From JBEBSD01 sp040394475 (GTDB lineage: Bacteria > Bacteroidota > Bacteroidia > Cytophagales > Spirosomataceae), in assembly GCA_040394475.1 (NCBI GenBank), contig JBEBSD010000061.1, forward strand, positions 1 to 38,722: DNA of 38,722 nucleotides, read 5' to 3'. Positions 7,730 to 17,146 of this stretch are shown piece after piece. Under the pieces are notes generated by a model that had not been told where the DNA came from, did not search any database, and was given only the letters and a program-made list of their open reading frames with translations. Numbering within the stretch: the stretch's first letter is position 1; each line of letters starts with the position of its first letter. A program made the position numbers and the translations under genes.

Positions 7730-10700
7730 TTAGAAACTGATGGTGGCCCCGATGGTGTAAACCCGTTGCAGCGGGTACCCTCCATGGTCTACTCCCAAAG
7801 CTGTGGGATTGTCTCCCCGCTCATTCACATCCGGATTGTAGCCGGTATAATTGGTGAACATTATAGGGTTTTTCACCCCGGCATAGAGCCTGCCGCTATT
7901 CAACGGCCCCAGGGACCCTTTTCTGAAAGTGTAACCCAGCACAATATTGCGGATGGAAAGGAAAGAGCCGTCCTCTACATAAGACGTCGAAAATGCGCCC
8001 GTGTTTCCTCTGAAAAAGGACAGCGCAGGGATTTCCCCGTTTCCGGGCTCCTCGGGCGACCGCCAGTGGTTGTCGTAAATGTATTTGGTAGTCTGATTAT
8101 ACCTGAAATTCCCGATATACCGCTTCACCTGGTTAATAATATCCCGGCCCTGAACGCCCTGGATCAACACCATTAAATCGAAATTTTTGTAGGAAAAATT
8201 ATTGGTAAAACCATAGGTAAAGCTGGGAAGGGCATTACCGACCGTCGTACGGTCGTCCGCATCCGTAATCAGTCCGTCGCCGTTTAAATCTCTGAATCGC
8301 TCTGCTCCCGGAGCAGACGATGCGCTTGTGCCCGGCGCCCACACAGGTCCTTGTGCCACTTCTTCCTCGTTCATGAAAACCCCGTCGGCGATAAAGCCGT
8401 AAAAGTTTCCGATAGGCTGGCCGACTTCGGTCACATGGGTGTTGCCAAACCAGGTATTATAACGCAGCGGCTGCCCGGAAGGCCCCAGTGCAAGTACTTT
8501 GTTCCGGTTGAACGAAATATTGAAATCCGAACTCCATTTGAAAGTATTCACGAGGTTCTTGGTCGAGATGGCGAATTCCCAGCCCCTGTTCCGCACCTTG
8601 CCGATATTCTGCAGGGAAGTAACAAAGCCGGTAATCGACGGGATCGGAACCTGCAGCAAAAGGTCGGAAGTGATCTTGTTATAATAGTCTGCCACCAGGA
8701 AGATCCGGTTGTCAAAAAGTCCCAGGTCCAGTCCCAGATCCATTTGCTGCGATTTTTCCCAGCTGATATTTTCATTTGGCGCGGTATTGGGATACAGGCC
8801 GTTTACCTGCGTTCCGCCATTCGTACCAAAAACATAATTATCGCTGGAAAGCAAACTGATTGACCCATAATTCGGGATAGAGTTGTTTCCTGAAAAACCA
8901 TAGCTCGCCCGCAATTTGGCTTCACTTACAAAAGGAAGTTTGCGCATAAAAGCCTCTTCCGACAATCGCCACCCGATCGATGTGGAGGGAAAGACGCCCC
9001 ATTTGTAATTGGCCCCGAACCGTGACGAACCGTCCTGCCTGATGGTAGCCGTTACTAAGTACTTGCCCTTATAGCCGTAATTAACCCTGGCGAGATAGGA
9101 GAGCAGCGACCACTCCGCTTCTCTTGAATTTCCTTCGGTTACCCTGCCGGCATTCAGCGTTGTAATCAGGTCATTGGGAAAATTGGTTGCCCGCAGATAG
9201 TTATTTTCCGATGTCTGTTTCTGAATGGTGTATCCAAGCAACCCGGAAATGGAATGTGCCTCATTCAGCGTCTTGTCATAACGTAATGTATTTTCATTCA
9301 GAATATTGATGCTTTCTGCCGTTCTGGATATGCCATAAGCCATGTCGACACCGGGCCTGATGGTGGACGGGTAGAAAAACTTGCTCCTGGTTGCGTAGAT
9401 ATCCGCCCCTATTTCCGTACGGAATTCAAGGCCATCCAGGATCCTGTAGCTCAAAAACAGGTTGCCCAACATTCTTGTACCGGATTGCTTGTCCGTAATG
9501 TTAGTTACTTTGTTAAGCGGGTTGTCGTAGTTTTCCGTCCCGAAACCTTCGCCCCGGCTGATACTTGTCGCATAGCTTCCGTCGGCATTGTAAACCGGAA
9601 GTAAAGACGGTGTTTGCAGGGCCTGTATGATAACGCCCGTGCTCGGGTGACCGTCGGTTTGGGACAGGGAATTCCGGGTGAATGTCGGTGCGACACTGGC
9701 GCCCAGTTTTAACCTTTTGGATATTTCAGTCTGCAGGTTCAACCGAAGGGAATACCTGTCAAAGCTCGAATTGGGAATAATCCCGCCCTGGCTGAATACG
9801 CCTCCGGAAACCGAATACTGCGTTTTATCCGTTCCTGCGGAAACTCTCAGGCTGTAGTTCTGGATCACCGCGTCGGATATAAGCGCCCGCTGCCAGTCGG
9901 TACCTTTGTCATTTTTTGCAACCGCGTCGGACCAGTACGTTGGTATGGCCTCGTTGGGACGGTCCCGCTTTAACTCTTCGATTTTCAAGTCGGCATATTC
10001 TTTTCCATTGATCAGGTCCCAGTACGTCGTCGCCTGCTGCAAGCCTGCATAGGTTTCAAATTCAAATTTCGGCTTACCCGCAGTGCCTTTCTTTGTGGTG
10101 ATAATCACCACTCCATTGGACCCTCTTGAGCCGTAAATGGCAGTGGCTGAAGCGTCTTTCAACACGTCTATCGAAGCAATATCGTTGGGGCTGATCGTAC
10201 TCAAAGGATTGGTGTTTTGCGTAAAAGCTTCACTGGCAACCGGAAAGCCGTCTATCACATACAAAGGCTGTGTCCCTGCAGTAATGGAACCGGTCCCCCG
10301 TACCTGGATATTGATCCCTCCGCCCGGAGCACCCGATACCATTTGTACCTGCACCCCGGCGACCTGTCCCAGGAGCGCTTCATCAGGCCCCTGCAACGGC
10401 CGGTCCCTGATCTGACTGGCATTCACGGAAGAAACCGAACCGGTCACATCACCCGCTTTTTGTGTCCCATAGCCTACTACGACTACTTCCTCAAGCGACT
10501 TGCTATCGTAGGCCAGGTCCACGTTGATGACGGACGAAGTACCCACTTTTATTTCCTGGCTCGTATAACCGACAAAAGAGAATACAAGTGTCGCGCCTTC
10601 ATCCGGAATTTCCAGGGAGTAGTTGCCATCTTTGTCTGTCGTAGTACCCCGGGTTGTCCCTTTTATCGCAACATTAACACCGGGCAACGCTTCATTTGCA

Positions 10701-11167
10701 CCCGAAGTAACCGTTCCCTTTACCGTTTTTTCCAGGGTTTGCCGGGTCATATTTTCCTGCTCGCCGGTATTGATACCCCGTGGGATACCCCCCGAAGTGT
10801 CTGGAGCTCCCAGTTGGAGGATGATCCTGTTTTTTACAATTTTATAGGAAACATTGTCCGGATGAAACATTTGGTCCAATACATCGGAAATCGTTTTATT
10901 AGTGACAACAATCGAAACTTTTCTCTCTACCGGAAGTAACTGTTTGCTATATACGAACTTCACATGAGCTGAGGATTCCAGCTGTAAAAGGATCGATCTG
11001 ATTTCCTGCTGCTGTGCATTTACCGAAACTTTTTTGCGCAGAAGCTCCTGTGCATAAGTTTCCCCTCCATAGGAGTAGGTGCAGGCGACAAAGGCAATAA
11101 CCAGTTGTAAGGATGATACTTTCATAATAGTCCACCACAGGCCTATGATTTTTAGGCTTTTTTTCAT
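7730..11167 (-). CDS. SusC/RagA-family TonB-linked outer-membrane transporter
   Basis: This 1145-aa TonB-dependent beta-barrel carries the substrate bound with SusD across the outer membrane. In order it has a signal peptide (cleavage near residue 40, after YAQ), an STN domain (about 45-125), a carboxypeptidase-regulatory-like domain (about 145-225, with P-G-V-N-V-A-I-K-G-T), the plug with V-V-V-G-Y-G-T-Q near 232, the SusC signature L-K-D-A-S-A-T-A-I-Y-G-S-R-G-S-N-G-V, and a barrel ending in the aromatic residue Phe. The STN domain marks it as a transducer-type receptor that signals to the adjacent FecR/ECF pair. Normal length. A second ATG at codon 15 is an alternative start. Confidence 0.95.
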   Translation of the reverse strand: MKKSLKIIGLWWTIMKVSSLQLVIAFVACTYSYGGETYAQELLRKKVSVNAQQQEIRSILLQLESSAHVKFVYSKQLLPVERKVSIVVTNKTISDVLDQMFHPDNVSYKIVKNRIILQLGAPDTSGGIPRGINTGEQENMTRQTLEKTVKGTVTSGANEALPGVNVAIKGTTRGTTTDKDGNYSLEIPDEGATLVFSFVGYTSQEIKVGTSSVINVDLAYDSKSLEEVVVVGYGTQKAGDVTGSVSSVNASQIRDRPLQGPDEALLGQVAGVQVQMVSGAPGGGINIQVRGTGSITAGTQPLYVIDGFPVASEAFTQNTNPLSTISPNDIASIDVLKDASATAIYGSRGSNGVVIITTKKGTAGKPKFEFETYAGLQQATTYWDLINGKEYADLKIEELKRDRPNEAIPTYWSDAVAKNDKGTDWQRALISDAVIQNYSLRVSAGTDKTQYSVSGGVFSQGGIIPNSSFDRYSLRLNLQTEISKRLKLGASVAPTFTRNSLSQTDGHPSTGVIIQALQTPSLLPVYNADGSYATSISRGEGFGTENYDNPLNKVTNITDKQSGTRMLGNLFLSYRILDGLEFRTEIGADIYATRSKFFYPSTIRPGVDMAYGISRTAESINILNENTLRYDKTLNEAHSISGLLGYTIQKQTSENNYLRATNFPNDLITTLNAGRVTEGNSREAEWSLLSYLARVNYGYKGKYLVTATIRQDGSSRFGANYKWGVFPSTSIGWRLSEEAFMRKLPFVSEAKLRASYGFSGNNSIPNYGSISLLSSDNYVFGTNGGTQVNGLYPNTAPNENISWEKSQQMDLGLDLGLFDNRIFLVADYYNKITSDLLLQVPIPSITGFVTSLQNIGKVRNRGWEFAISTKNLVNTFKWSSDFNISFNRNKVLALGPSGQPLRYNTWFGNTHVTEVGQPIGNFYGFIADGVFMNEEEVAQGPVWAPGTSASSAPGAERFRDLNGDGLITDADDRTTVGNALPSFTYGFTNNFSYKNFDLMVLIQGVQGRDIINQVKRYIGNFRYNQTTKYIYDNHWRSPEEPGNGEIPALSFFRGNTGAFSTSYVEDGSFLSIRNIVLGYTFRKGSLGPLNSGRLYAGVKNPIMFTNYTGYNPDVNERGDNPTALGVDHGGYPLQRVYTIGATISF

Positions 11168-11264
11168 TGCTTTACATTGTTAGATCATGAGATGATTTAA
11201 TTAATCCCAACTTTTCATTTGTCCAGAATGAAAAATCCAGATTTTTTTCAGGATTGGGAAAAGG

Positions 11265-11292
11265 GCCGAAGCATGTTTGCAGCATCTTCGGC
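11265..11292. terminator. Hairpin between FecR and SusC genes
   Basis: Arms GCCGAAG (11265-11271) and CTTCGGC (11286-11292) can pair; on the plus strand they are followed by TTCTTTTTT, a terminator-like tail. The flanking genes read on the minus strand, where the tail is weaker (CCTTTTCCC). It could act as an attenuator separating regulator mRNA from the SusC/D transcript. Confidence 0.45.
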
Positions 11293-11356
11293 TTCTTTTT
11301 TCAGGTCAAAGGAATTTCATAGTCAAAAAGGATTAGGTGAAAAACTGAATAATTTA

Positions 11357-12409
11357 TTACTCTGATATACAGCCGGTTCCAATCAAAAGAATGTTTTCTC
11401 CTTTCACTTCGAAACTTGCGCTGATTGCTGCGCACAGTATATCCAGCTGATCATAAAGGGAATTGTACTGGGAAATATCCGCCGTGATCGTACATTTCCG
11501 GATGCTCTCGTCATTCAAATCGATTTTTACCCCGTATGCCTTTTCCAGCTGGGATACAATGACGGGCAGCGGCGCATCGGTATAGTTGAACAACTCAGGG
11601 GATATAGCGCTCTTTTCTTCGTGTATAACCTTAGGCTGTTCAACCAGACCCGTTATCAGCTTTTCCGTTTCAGGATAGAAGGTGACTTTCTTATTGGGTG
11701 TCAGCACTACTTCGCGGTTCCCGGATACGGCGGCGGTTTCCGCCGAATTTCCCCGAACCTTGACCGTACCGGTCATAACCGCTACTTCTATACTTCCCTG
11801 CTTGTTTTTCTTGATTGTAAAACTGGTTCCGACAACTTTTGTGACGATATGATCTGAATAAACCACAAATGGTTTTGAACGGTCAGGTGTTATATCGAAA
11901 AAGCCATCTCCTTTCAAAAAAACTTTCCGCTCATCTGCCGCAAATTCTTCAGGGTAATATAAAGTGGCGCCCGGCTCCAGCGTAACATGGCTGCCGTCTG
12001 ACAGCTCCACCACTTTCAATGTGTTACGCTCATTGATTTGTTCAACCAATCCGCGCACCATTGAATCGGGAACCTGGGCAATGATGCTGGTACTGGTAAA
12101 AAGCCGGTTATACAGAAACAGGCCGGCTGTCAGGATAACACAGGCAGCCGCGAATCGGAAGTAACGATTGAAATTCCATTTTTGCCGGCCCCTCACCGGC
12201 AAACCGGTTGCAGGTTCCATCCCGGAGGAGGTGATCCTTGCCCACATTCTCGACTTTATCTCCTCTTCGTTGTTCCCGAGAGGTTTATCGGCGATCTCAT
12301 GGTGAATAGAATCAAACCACTGATCCATTACTGTCTTTTGTTCAGGAGAGAACTTTCCCCGGCTGTACCGCAGCAGTAATTTGTAAAAACCCTTTTTGAC
12401 CAGCTTCAT
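11357..12409 (-). CDS. FecR-family anti-sigma factor
   Basis: This 350-aa inner-membrane protein would hold the neighbouring ECF sigma factor inactive until its SusC transducer is loaded. The cytosolic N-terminal domain (about 1-85) contains the helical sigma-binding region with W-A-R-I. A single membrane helix spans about residues 91-108. The periplasmic FecR domain (about 138-235) has L-x-D-G-S-x-V-T-L-x-P-G-A-T-L and D-G-F-F-D-I-T. The C-terminal STN-interacting domain (DUF4974, about 275-345) has F-x-x-A-P-L-P-x-I-V-x-x-L-E-K-A-Y-G-V. It follows the sigma gene by 115 bp and precedes susC by about 190 bp. Confidence 0.95.
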   Translation of the reverse strand: MKLVKKGFYKLLLRYSRGKFSPEQKTVMDQWFDSIHHEIADKPLGNNEEEIKSRMWARITSSGMEPATGLPVRGRQKWNFNRYFRFAAACVILTAGLFLYNRLFTSTSIIAQVPDSMVRGLVEQINERNTLKVVELSDGSHVTLEPGATLYYPEEFAADERKVFLKGDGFFDITPDRSKPFVVYSDHIVTKVVGTSFTIKKNKQGSIEVAVMTGTVKVRGNSAETAAVSGNREVVLTPNKKVTFYPETEKLITGLVEQPKVIHEEKSAISPELFNYTDAPLPVIVSQLEKAYGVKIDLNDESIRKCTITADISQYNSLYDQLDILCAAISASFEVKGENILLIGTGCISE

Positions 12410-12524
12410 AACTAAGATTCAGACATTTCTGCTCATAGGTCGTTTTGAAGCGTCAAAAACCGCAAAGAAATTTACAAGTTATTTTAAAAGTTATATAAAA
12501 TAACCGGTTTTATTCCTTTATTCT

Positions 12525-13142
12525 CTACAAATTACAATTTAAATATCCTGAATGAATCGTTAAATAAACGAGGAGCACCATGAAATCTTTCAAGTACAGC
12601 CGCATGACCTGCAATGCGTGTGCGATATGGTATTCGACTGTCCGCACCGGCATACACAGCCTGAGCGAAACTTCTTTGACCGGGAGCGATTCCAACCGGT
12701 TCAGTCTGAATATCTCTCTGGTCTTTTCCGGTAACTTCAACATGCCGGCCTCCATCACTCTTTTCAGCTCATTAAAGGCTATCAATTCGTCTGTGGTCAG
12801 CTCTTCCCCGTCGTCATGAATGCTCGTGAGTTCAGCATAACGGTTACGAACAAGATGGGCCCTCAGGTGGTCAACGCATTTGTACTTAACCGCACTATAG
12901 AGATAGGCAGACAAATTCTCTATATGATGCGTGTTTCTCTTTTGCCATAAATCGATGAAAACATTCTGAGTGACTTCCTCGGCTCCCTCCAGCTCACCAA
13001 TCTTACTCAACGCAAACAGACAGAGCTGGCGCCAATAGCGGTTGTAAATCAACGTGAATGCTTTTTCATCATCTCTTGAAATATCTCCAATGAGTTCACT
13101 GTCACTAGCTCCCTCAGCATCTGTATATTGAATCTGGATCAC
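12525..13142 (-). CDS. ECF-type RNA polymerase sigma factor (sigma-70 family)
   Basis: This 205-aa protein has sigma region 2 (about residues 28-98, with A-F-x-x-I-Y-N-R-Y and E-E-V-T-Q-N-V-F-I-D-L-W) and region 4 (about 130-190, with L-P-E-K-T-R-E-I-F and a V-K-E-V-S helix-turn-helix). It lacks regions 1 and 3, as ECF factors do. It heads the minus-strand locus and would direct transcription of the downstream SusC/D genes when released by the FecR partner. The C-terminus is a little longer and more hydrophobic than usual (M-V-L-L-V-Y-L-T). Confidence 0.95.
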   Translation of the reverse strand: MIQIQYTDAEGASDSELIGDISRDDEKAFTLIYNRYWRQLCLFALSKIGELEGAEEVTQNVFIDLWQKRNTHHIENLSAYLYSAVKYKCVDHLRAHLVRNRYAELTSIHDDGEELTTDELIAFNELKRVMEAGMLKLPEKTREIFRLNRLESLPVKEVSLRLCMPVRTVEYHIAHALQVMRLYLKDFMVLLVYLTIHSGYLNCNL

Positions 13143-13371
13143 ATCGGAATACGTTTTACTGATGTTAATCCTGCAAAGATATAACTATTTCAACAAAAAT
13201 ATTTACCCTGCTTCCAGGTCGTTTAGTGAAGGACCCCATCTGAGCGAATGCCCTGCGCCCTGCAACCGGCTCAATTCCAGCCGGGCACAATCGCGGAGCC
13301 CACCCGGTCAGCTTCGGGACAGGGGAGCTTCCTGCAGCTCAACAGGCAGATAGAAGGCGATGGGAAAAGCC

Positions 13372-13404
13372 GGTAAAAATTCGTGCATCCGTAGCATTTT
13401 TACC
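13372..13404. terminator. AT-rich hairpin after the Nudix gene
   Basis: Arms GGTAAAAAT (13372-13380) and ATTTTTACC (13396-13404) are perfectly complementary around a 15-nt loop. The hairpin begins 5 bp past the stop of the minus-strand Nudix gene, where a terminator is expected; a short T run lies about 8 nt further on. Confidence 0.45.
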
Positions 13405-13408
13405 AAAC

Positions 13409-13831
13409 TCAGCGATTTTTCAGTAAATATTCTTCGTAGCTTCTCACTACTTTACGATCGGCTTCCGCCCAGTCGACGGAATAGAAATCCTCCGGGTTCA
13501 GCCAGCGCATTTGCTCATGCTCGGTTAACCGGATGGGCTGACCTTCCACCAGTTTACAGACGAAAGGCACCAAATGAATCTCCCGCCATCCATCATCCCG
13601 GCGTGTAATGGGGAGCTTTGCGCCAATCGTAATTTCTACGGACAGCTCTTCCATAATCTCCCGCAGCAACCCTTCCTCTTCCGTCTCCCCCTGCTCCAGC
13701 TTTCCTCCCGGGAACTCCCATTTCAGGGGTAAAGATCCCAGCGCATTCCGTTGGGCAACCAAAATCTTACTGTTACATTCGATAATGGCACAGGATACTA
13801 ATACGACTGTTTTTACTACTACTTCTGACAC
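13409..13831 (-). CDS. MutT-type Nudix hydrolase
   Basis: This 140-aa protein is a small Nudix pyrophosphatase of the MutT/CTP-pyrophosphohydrolase type, which sanitises oxidised nucleotides such as 8-oxo-dGTP. The Nudix box spans residues 43-65: G43, E49, R57-E58 and E61-E62 are in place, though the late Gly of the consensus is Ser64. W-E-F-P-G-G-K precedes it, as in MutT, and the C-terminal part contains H-E-Q-M-R-W-L. Length is typical (about 130-140 aa). It is monocistronic and divergent from the DUF5009 gene. The exact substrate cannot be told from sequence. Confidence 0.9.
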   Translation of the reverse strand: MSEVVVKTVVLVSCAIIECNSKILVAQRNALGSLPLKWEFPGGKLEQGETEEEGLLREIMEELSVEITIGAKLPITRRDDGWREIHLVPFVCKLVEGQPIRLTEHEQMRWLNPEDFYSVDWAEADRKVVRSYEEYLLKNR

Positions 13832-14074
13832 CGGAGCTATTTTTTATCGTGCAAAAGTACAGTTTCTCAGACACTTTCTTACTTTTGGCCCCAGAATTCA
13901 CAATTATTTCATGACTGGGTTTGGAGTTATGAGTTATTGGCGGCGATGAGGTGAGGGGCGTCGGGTTGCCGGTTTTTTATTCGTATTCACCTTCTGTTGG
14001 TTTATTGCTGATGGCCTTATTTATTCTGCAATCGGTATAAATGAGGAAACAATGTTATTCTACTGTTACCTGCT

Positions 14075-15184
14075 ATGAAAACGACCCACTCCCGGCTGCT
14101 CTCTCTGGATACCCTCCGAGGTTTTGATATGTTCTGGATTGCCGGCGGAGAAGATTTTTTCCATGTGCTGGCCAAAGTCACCGGGTGGTCCGGGGCATTG
14201 CTAATCAGCACGCAGCTTACACATGTTGCCTGGCACGGTTTCGTGGCATACGACCTTATTTTTCCATTATTCCTCTTCCTCGCAGGCGTGTCGACCCCCT
14301 TTTCATTGGGAAGCCGTATGGAGAAAGGCATGGATCGTACCTTGCTGCTCCGGAAGGTGATCCGGCGGGGACTCCTGCTCGTGCTGCTCGGCATTATTTA
14401 TAACAATGGTATTTTCCAAACTGAATGGGCAGACATGCGGTATCCCAGTGTCCTTGGACGCATCGGATTGGCCGGCATGTTTGCCCAGATCATCTACCTG
14501 TACAGCAGCAATAGGGCCCAATGGTTTTGGCTGGCCGGTTTACTGATCGGCTACTGGCTCTTTATGACGTTTTACCCCGTTCCCGGCTGCGGTGCAGGCT
14601 TGATGACCATGGAGTGCAACCCTGCCAGCTACTGGGACACCTTGCTCCTTCCCGGGCATTTATACCAGACGATCCATGACCCGGAGGGGCTGATTTCCAC
14701 CATTCCTGCCATTGGCACCGCTCTGATGGGAATCGGTGCCGGCAACCTCCTCCGGAATAAGGATAAGGCGTACAGCGGCGCCCGGAAAACAGTATTCCTG
14801 ATGGCCGCCGCACTGCTGAGCCTGGCGTTGGCGCTGGTATGGAACACCGTTTTCCCCATCAACAAAAACCTCTGGACCAGCTCCTTTGTCCTGATGGCAG
14901 GCGGCTGGAGCCTGTTGTTACTGGCCGTTTTTTACTATCTGATCGACGTACTGGAATGGCGGAAATGGACGTTCTTCTTCGTAGTGATCGGAATGAATTC
15001 TATCGTTATCTACATGATCAGCGATTTTATTGATTTCAATTACACGGCACAGGCGCTTTTTGGAGGGTTCTTCTCGTTTTTCCCGGATGCCATCCAGCAA
15101 ATCGGCAAAATAGCGAGTTTCCTTGCCGTACAATGGGCGTTTATGTATTTACTTTACCGGAACAAACTTTTCCTGAAGATTTAA
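14075..15184 (+). CDS. DUF5009 / HGSNAT-like membrane acyltransferase
   Basis: The 369-aa polytopic inner-membrane protein (about ten helices) begins with the family signature S-L-D-T-L-R-G-F-D-M-F (residues 10-20), followed by a His-containing loop (H50, H54) and D-L-I-F-P-L-F-L-F-L-A-G-V-S. These match the bacterial relatives of heparan-alpha-glucosaminide N-acetyltransferase (DUF5009, sometimes called NagX). The human enzyme moves an acetyl group across the membrane onto a terminal glucosamine; for bacterial members a role in amino-sugar acylation is inferred. Full length. Its stop codon overlaps the start of the ABC ATPase gene (TAATG), indicating translational coupling. Confidence 0.88.
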   Translation: MKTTHSRLLSLDTLRGFDMFWIAGGEDFFHVLAKVTGWSGALLISTQLTHVAWHGFVAYDLIFPLFLFLAGVSTPFSLGSRMEKGMDRTLLLRKVIRRGLLLVLLGIIYNNGIFQTEWADMRYPSVLGRIGLAGMFAQIIYLYSSNRAQWFWLAGLLIGYWLFMTFYPVPGCGAGLMTMECNPASYWDTLLLPGHLYQTIHDPEGLISTIPAIGTALMGIGAGNLLRNKDKAYSGARKTVFLMAAALLSLALALVWNTVFPINKNLWTSSFVLMAGGWSLLLLAVFYYLIDVLEWRKWTFFFVVIGMNSIVIYMISDFIDFNYTAQALFGGFFSFFPDAIQQIGKIASFLAVQWAFMYLLYRNKLFLKI

Positions 15185-15891
15185 TGGCTATCCAAGTTGT
15201 GCAGCTAACCAAGGTATATGGGGGCCAGAAGGCCATTGACAACATCAGCTTCGAACTGGAAGCGGGTGAAATTGTCGGGTTCCTGGGCCCCAATGGCGCG
15301 GGCAAGTCTACCACGATGAAAATCATTACCGGTTATCTGAAAGCAACTGCGGGAGAAGCAATCGTCAACAACTTTTCGGTGACTACCCGCCCGATGGAGA
15401 GCAGGCGTGCAATCGGGTACCTGCCGGAGCACAACCCCCTGTACACCGATATGTATGTCAGGGAATTTCTTCAGTTTACCGGCAGCCTTTTCGGCTTGTC
15501 AGGGAAATTCCTGAAAGAACGGGTTGCCGAAATGGTACAGCGCTGCGGACTGGAGCCTGAAAAACATAAAAAGATCAGGCAACTCTCCAAAGGATACCGG
15601 CAGCGGGTCGGCCTGGCGCAGGCGTTCCTGCACGACCCCCCGGTACTGATCCTGGACGAGCCGACTACCGGACTGGACCCTAACCAGCTTGTGGAGATCC
15701 GGGAACTGATCCGCAGCCTCGGGAAAGACAAAACAGTGCTTTTTTCTACCCATATTATGCAGGAAGTAGAAGCCATCTGCGATCGTGTGCTGGTGATCCA
15801 TCGTGGAAAACTTGTTGCCGACGATTCCCTCGAACATCTCCGGCAAACCAGCGGCTCGCTCGAAGCAGCTTTCCGATCATTGACCTCCTGA
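15184..15891 (+). CDS. GldA-like ABC transporter ATPase
   Basis: This 235-aa ATP-binding subunit has Walker A G-P-N-G-A-G-K-S-T (about residues 36-44), the signature L-S-K-G-Y-R-Q-R-V-G, Walker B V-L-I-L-D-E-P-T-T-G-L-D, and the switch His in F-S-T-H. The L-S-K-G-Y-R-Q-R-V signature is typical of the GldA/NosF/CcmA-like ABC-2 group. GldA proper is about 300 aa, so this one lacks the usual C-terminal extension. The start at 15184 is chosen because it forms a TAATG overlap and the family N-terminus begins there; the frame is open to 15133. No permease gene is adjacent, so its partner must lie elsewhere. Confidence 0.92.
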   Translation: MAIQVVQLTKVYGGQKAIDNISFELEAGEIVGFLGPNGAGKSTTMKIITGYLKATAGEAIVNNFSVTTRPMESRRAIGYLPEHNPLYTDMYVREFLQFTGSLFGLSGKFLKERVAEMVQRCGLEPEKHKKIRQLSKGYRQRVGLAQAFLHDPPVLILDEPTTGLDPNQLVEIRELIRSLGKDKTVLFSTHIMQEVEAICDRVLVIHRGKLVADDSLEHLRQTSGSLEAAFRSLTS

Positions 15892-15896
15892 TACCG

Positions 15897-16970
15897 ATGC
15901 GAACCTATCCGGACCTTATCCGGCACCGTCTCTCCCGGTTGCAATTGACCGATCCTCAGTCCGCCACCCCCGGAGCATTGCTGCACGCTATGGGAGCGAT
16001 GCAGGCACAGGATCCGGCCATGTCAAAACTAGCGATCGGGATACGCATTCCCGGTACGGTACATGCCGGGGTGGAAGCCGCCATCGCCGGCGGGGAAATC
16101 CTCCGGACTCATGTGCTCCGCCCGACCTGGCACTGGATTGCACGGGAGGATATCCATTGGTTACTGGAGCTGACGGCCCCGCGGATTCTCGCCGTCATGA
16201 AAAACCGGCTGGCAGAGCTGGAACTGGACGCCTCCCTGCTGCACCGCACGACCACACTTATTCTGAACGCTCTGGAAGCCGACGACACCCTGACCCGGGC
16301 GGAACTGATGTCCTGCCTCAACCGCAACGGCATCCGCACCAACGAAAACCGGGCTTCCCATATCCTGGCCCATGCGGAACTCCACGGATTGATTTGCAGC
16401 GGAAAGCCCGTCGGGACGCAACACACCTACGCCTTACTTGAACGACGTGCTACCCGGCAGGTCGCCTTTCAGCGGCCGGAGGCCATTGCCGAACTTGCCG
16501 GGCGCTATTTTGCCAGTCACGGGCCTGCTACCGCCGCTGATTTCGCCTGGTGGTCGGGGCTTACCCTCCGGGATGCAAAAGCCGGCGTCGCTTCGCTCGA
16601 CCCGGCACGATTCAGCGCAGCCGTCGTGGATGCGCACACCTACTGGTATGCTCCGGCGCCCTTACCTGCCTTTCCTGCCTGCCTGCTGCTGCCCGCCTAT
16701 GATGAACTGATCATTGGCTATACCAACCGGGATGCGCTGCAGCTGGCAGACAACTTCAAAAAAGTGATTGCCGTCAACGGTCTATTCCGTGCCGTCGTTC
16801 TCCTTGACGGCCAGGTTGCTGGGATCTGGAAACGAACCCCCAAAAAAGACCATCTGCTGATTGAAACAGAATTTTTCAGGTCCCTGACCCGTTCGGAACT
16901 CGAAGCAGTCGAACTGGCGGCACAGGAAACAGGTCGGTTCTGGGGGATGCGGGTACAAATGAGCGGGTGA
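15897..16970 (+). CDS. Winged-helix AlkZ/YcaQ-like protein (HTH_42)
   Basis: This 357-aa protein belongs to the winged-helix DNA-binding family PF06224, which includes the DNA glycosylases AlkZ and YcaQ that unhook interstrand crosslinks. The N-terminus carries Q-A-Q-D-P (Q36 and Q38), matching the catalytic Q-x-Q motif of that family, and L-R-P-T-W-H-W-I follows near residue 80. Three winged-helix modules are expected over about 1-250, followed by a beta-rich end with L-L-P-A-Y-D-E and G-Y-T-N-R-D. It starts 5 bp after the ABC gene, so it is probably cotranscribed. Glycosylase activity is inferred from the motif only. Confidence 0.85.
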   Translation: MRTYPDLIRHRLSRLQLTDPQSATPGALLHAMGAMQAQDPAMSKLAIGIRIPGTVHAGVEAAIAGGEILRTHVLRPTWHWIAREDIHWLLELTAPRILAVMKNRLAELELDASLLHRTTTLILNALEADDTLTRAELMSCLNRNGIRTNENRASHILAHAELHGLICSGKPVGTQHTYALLERRATRQVAFQRPEAIAELAGRYFASHGPATAADFAWWSGLTLRDAKAGVASLDPARFSAAVVDAHTYWYAPAPLPAFPACLLLPAYDELIIGYTNRDALQLADNFKKVIAVNGLFRAVVLLDGQVAGIWKRTPKKDHLLIETEFFRSLTRSELEAVELAAQETGRFWGMRVQMSG

Positions 16971-17146
16971 TCGTGCCTCCGGTCGTATAACAACCGGGAA
17001 AGGGAAATCTGCACACCGTACGACCGGTGCCGCCGCTGCCCCGAATGCAATCCTGTCAGGCGATTCCCTGTGAGGTCTGCCGGCAAATCGAAAGGGTAGA
17101 TAACAATTAAGCGCCACTTTGTTATAAAAAAACAAGAAACAATAGT

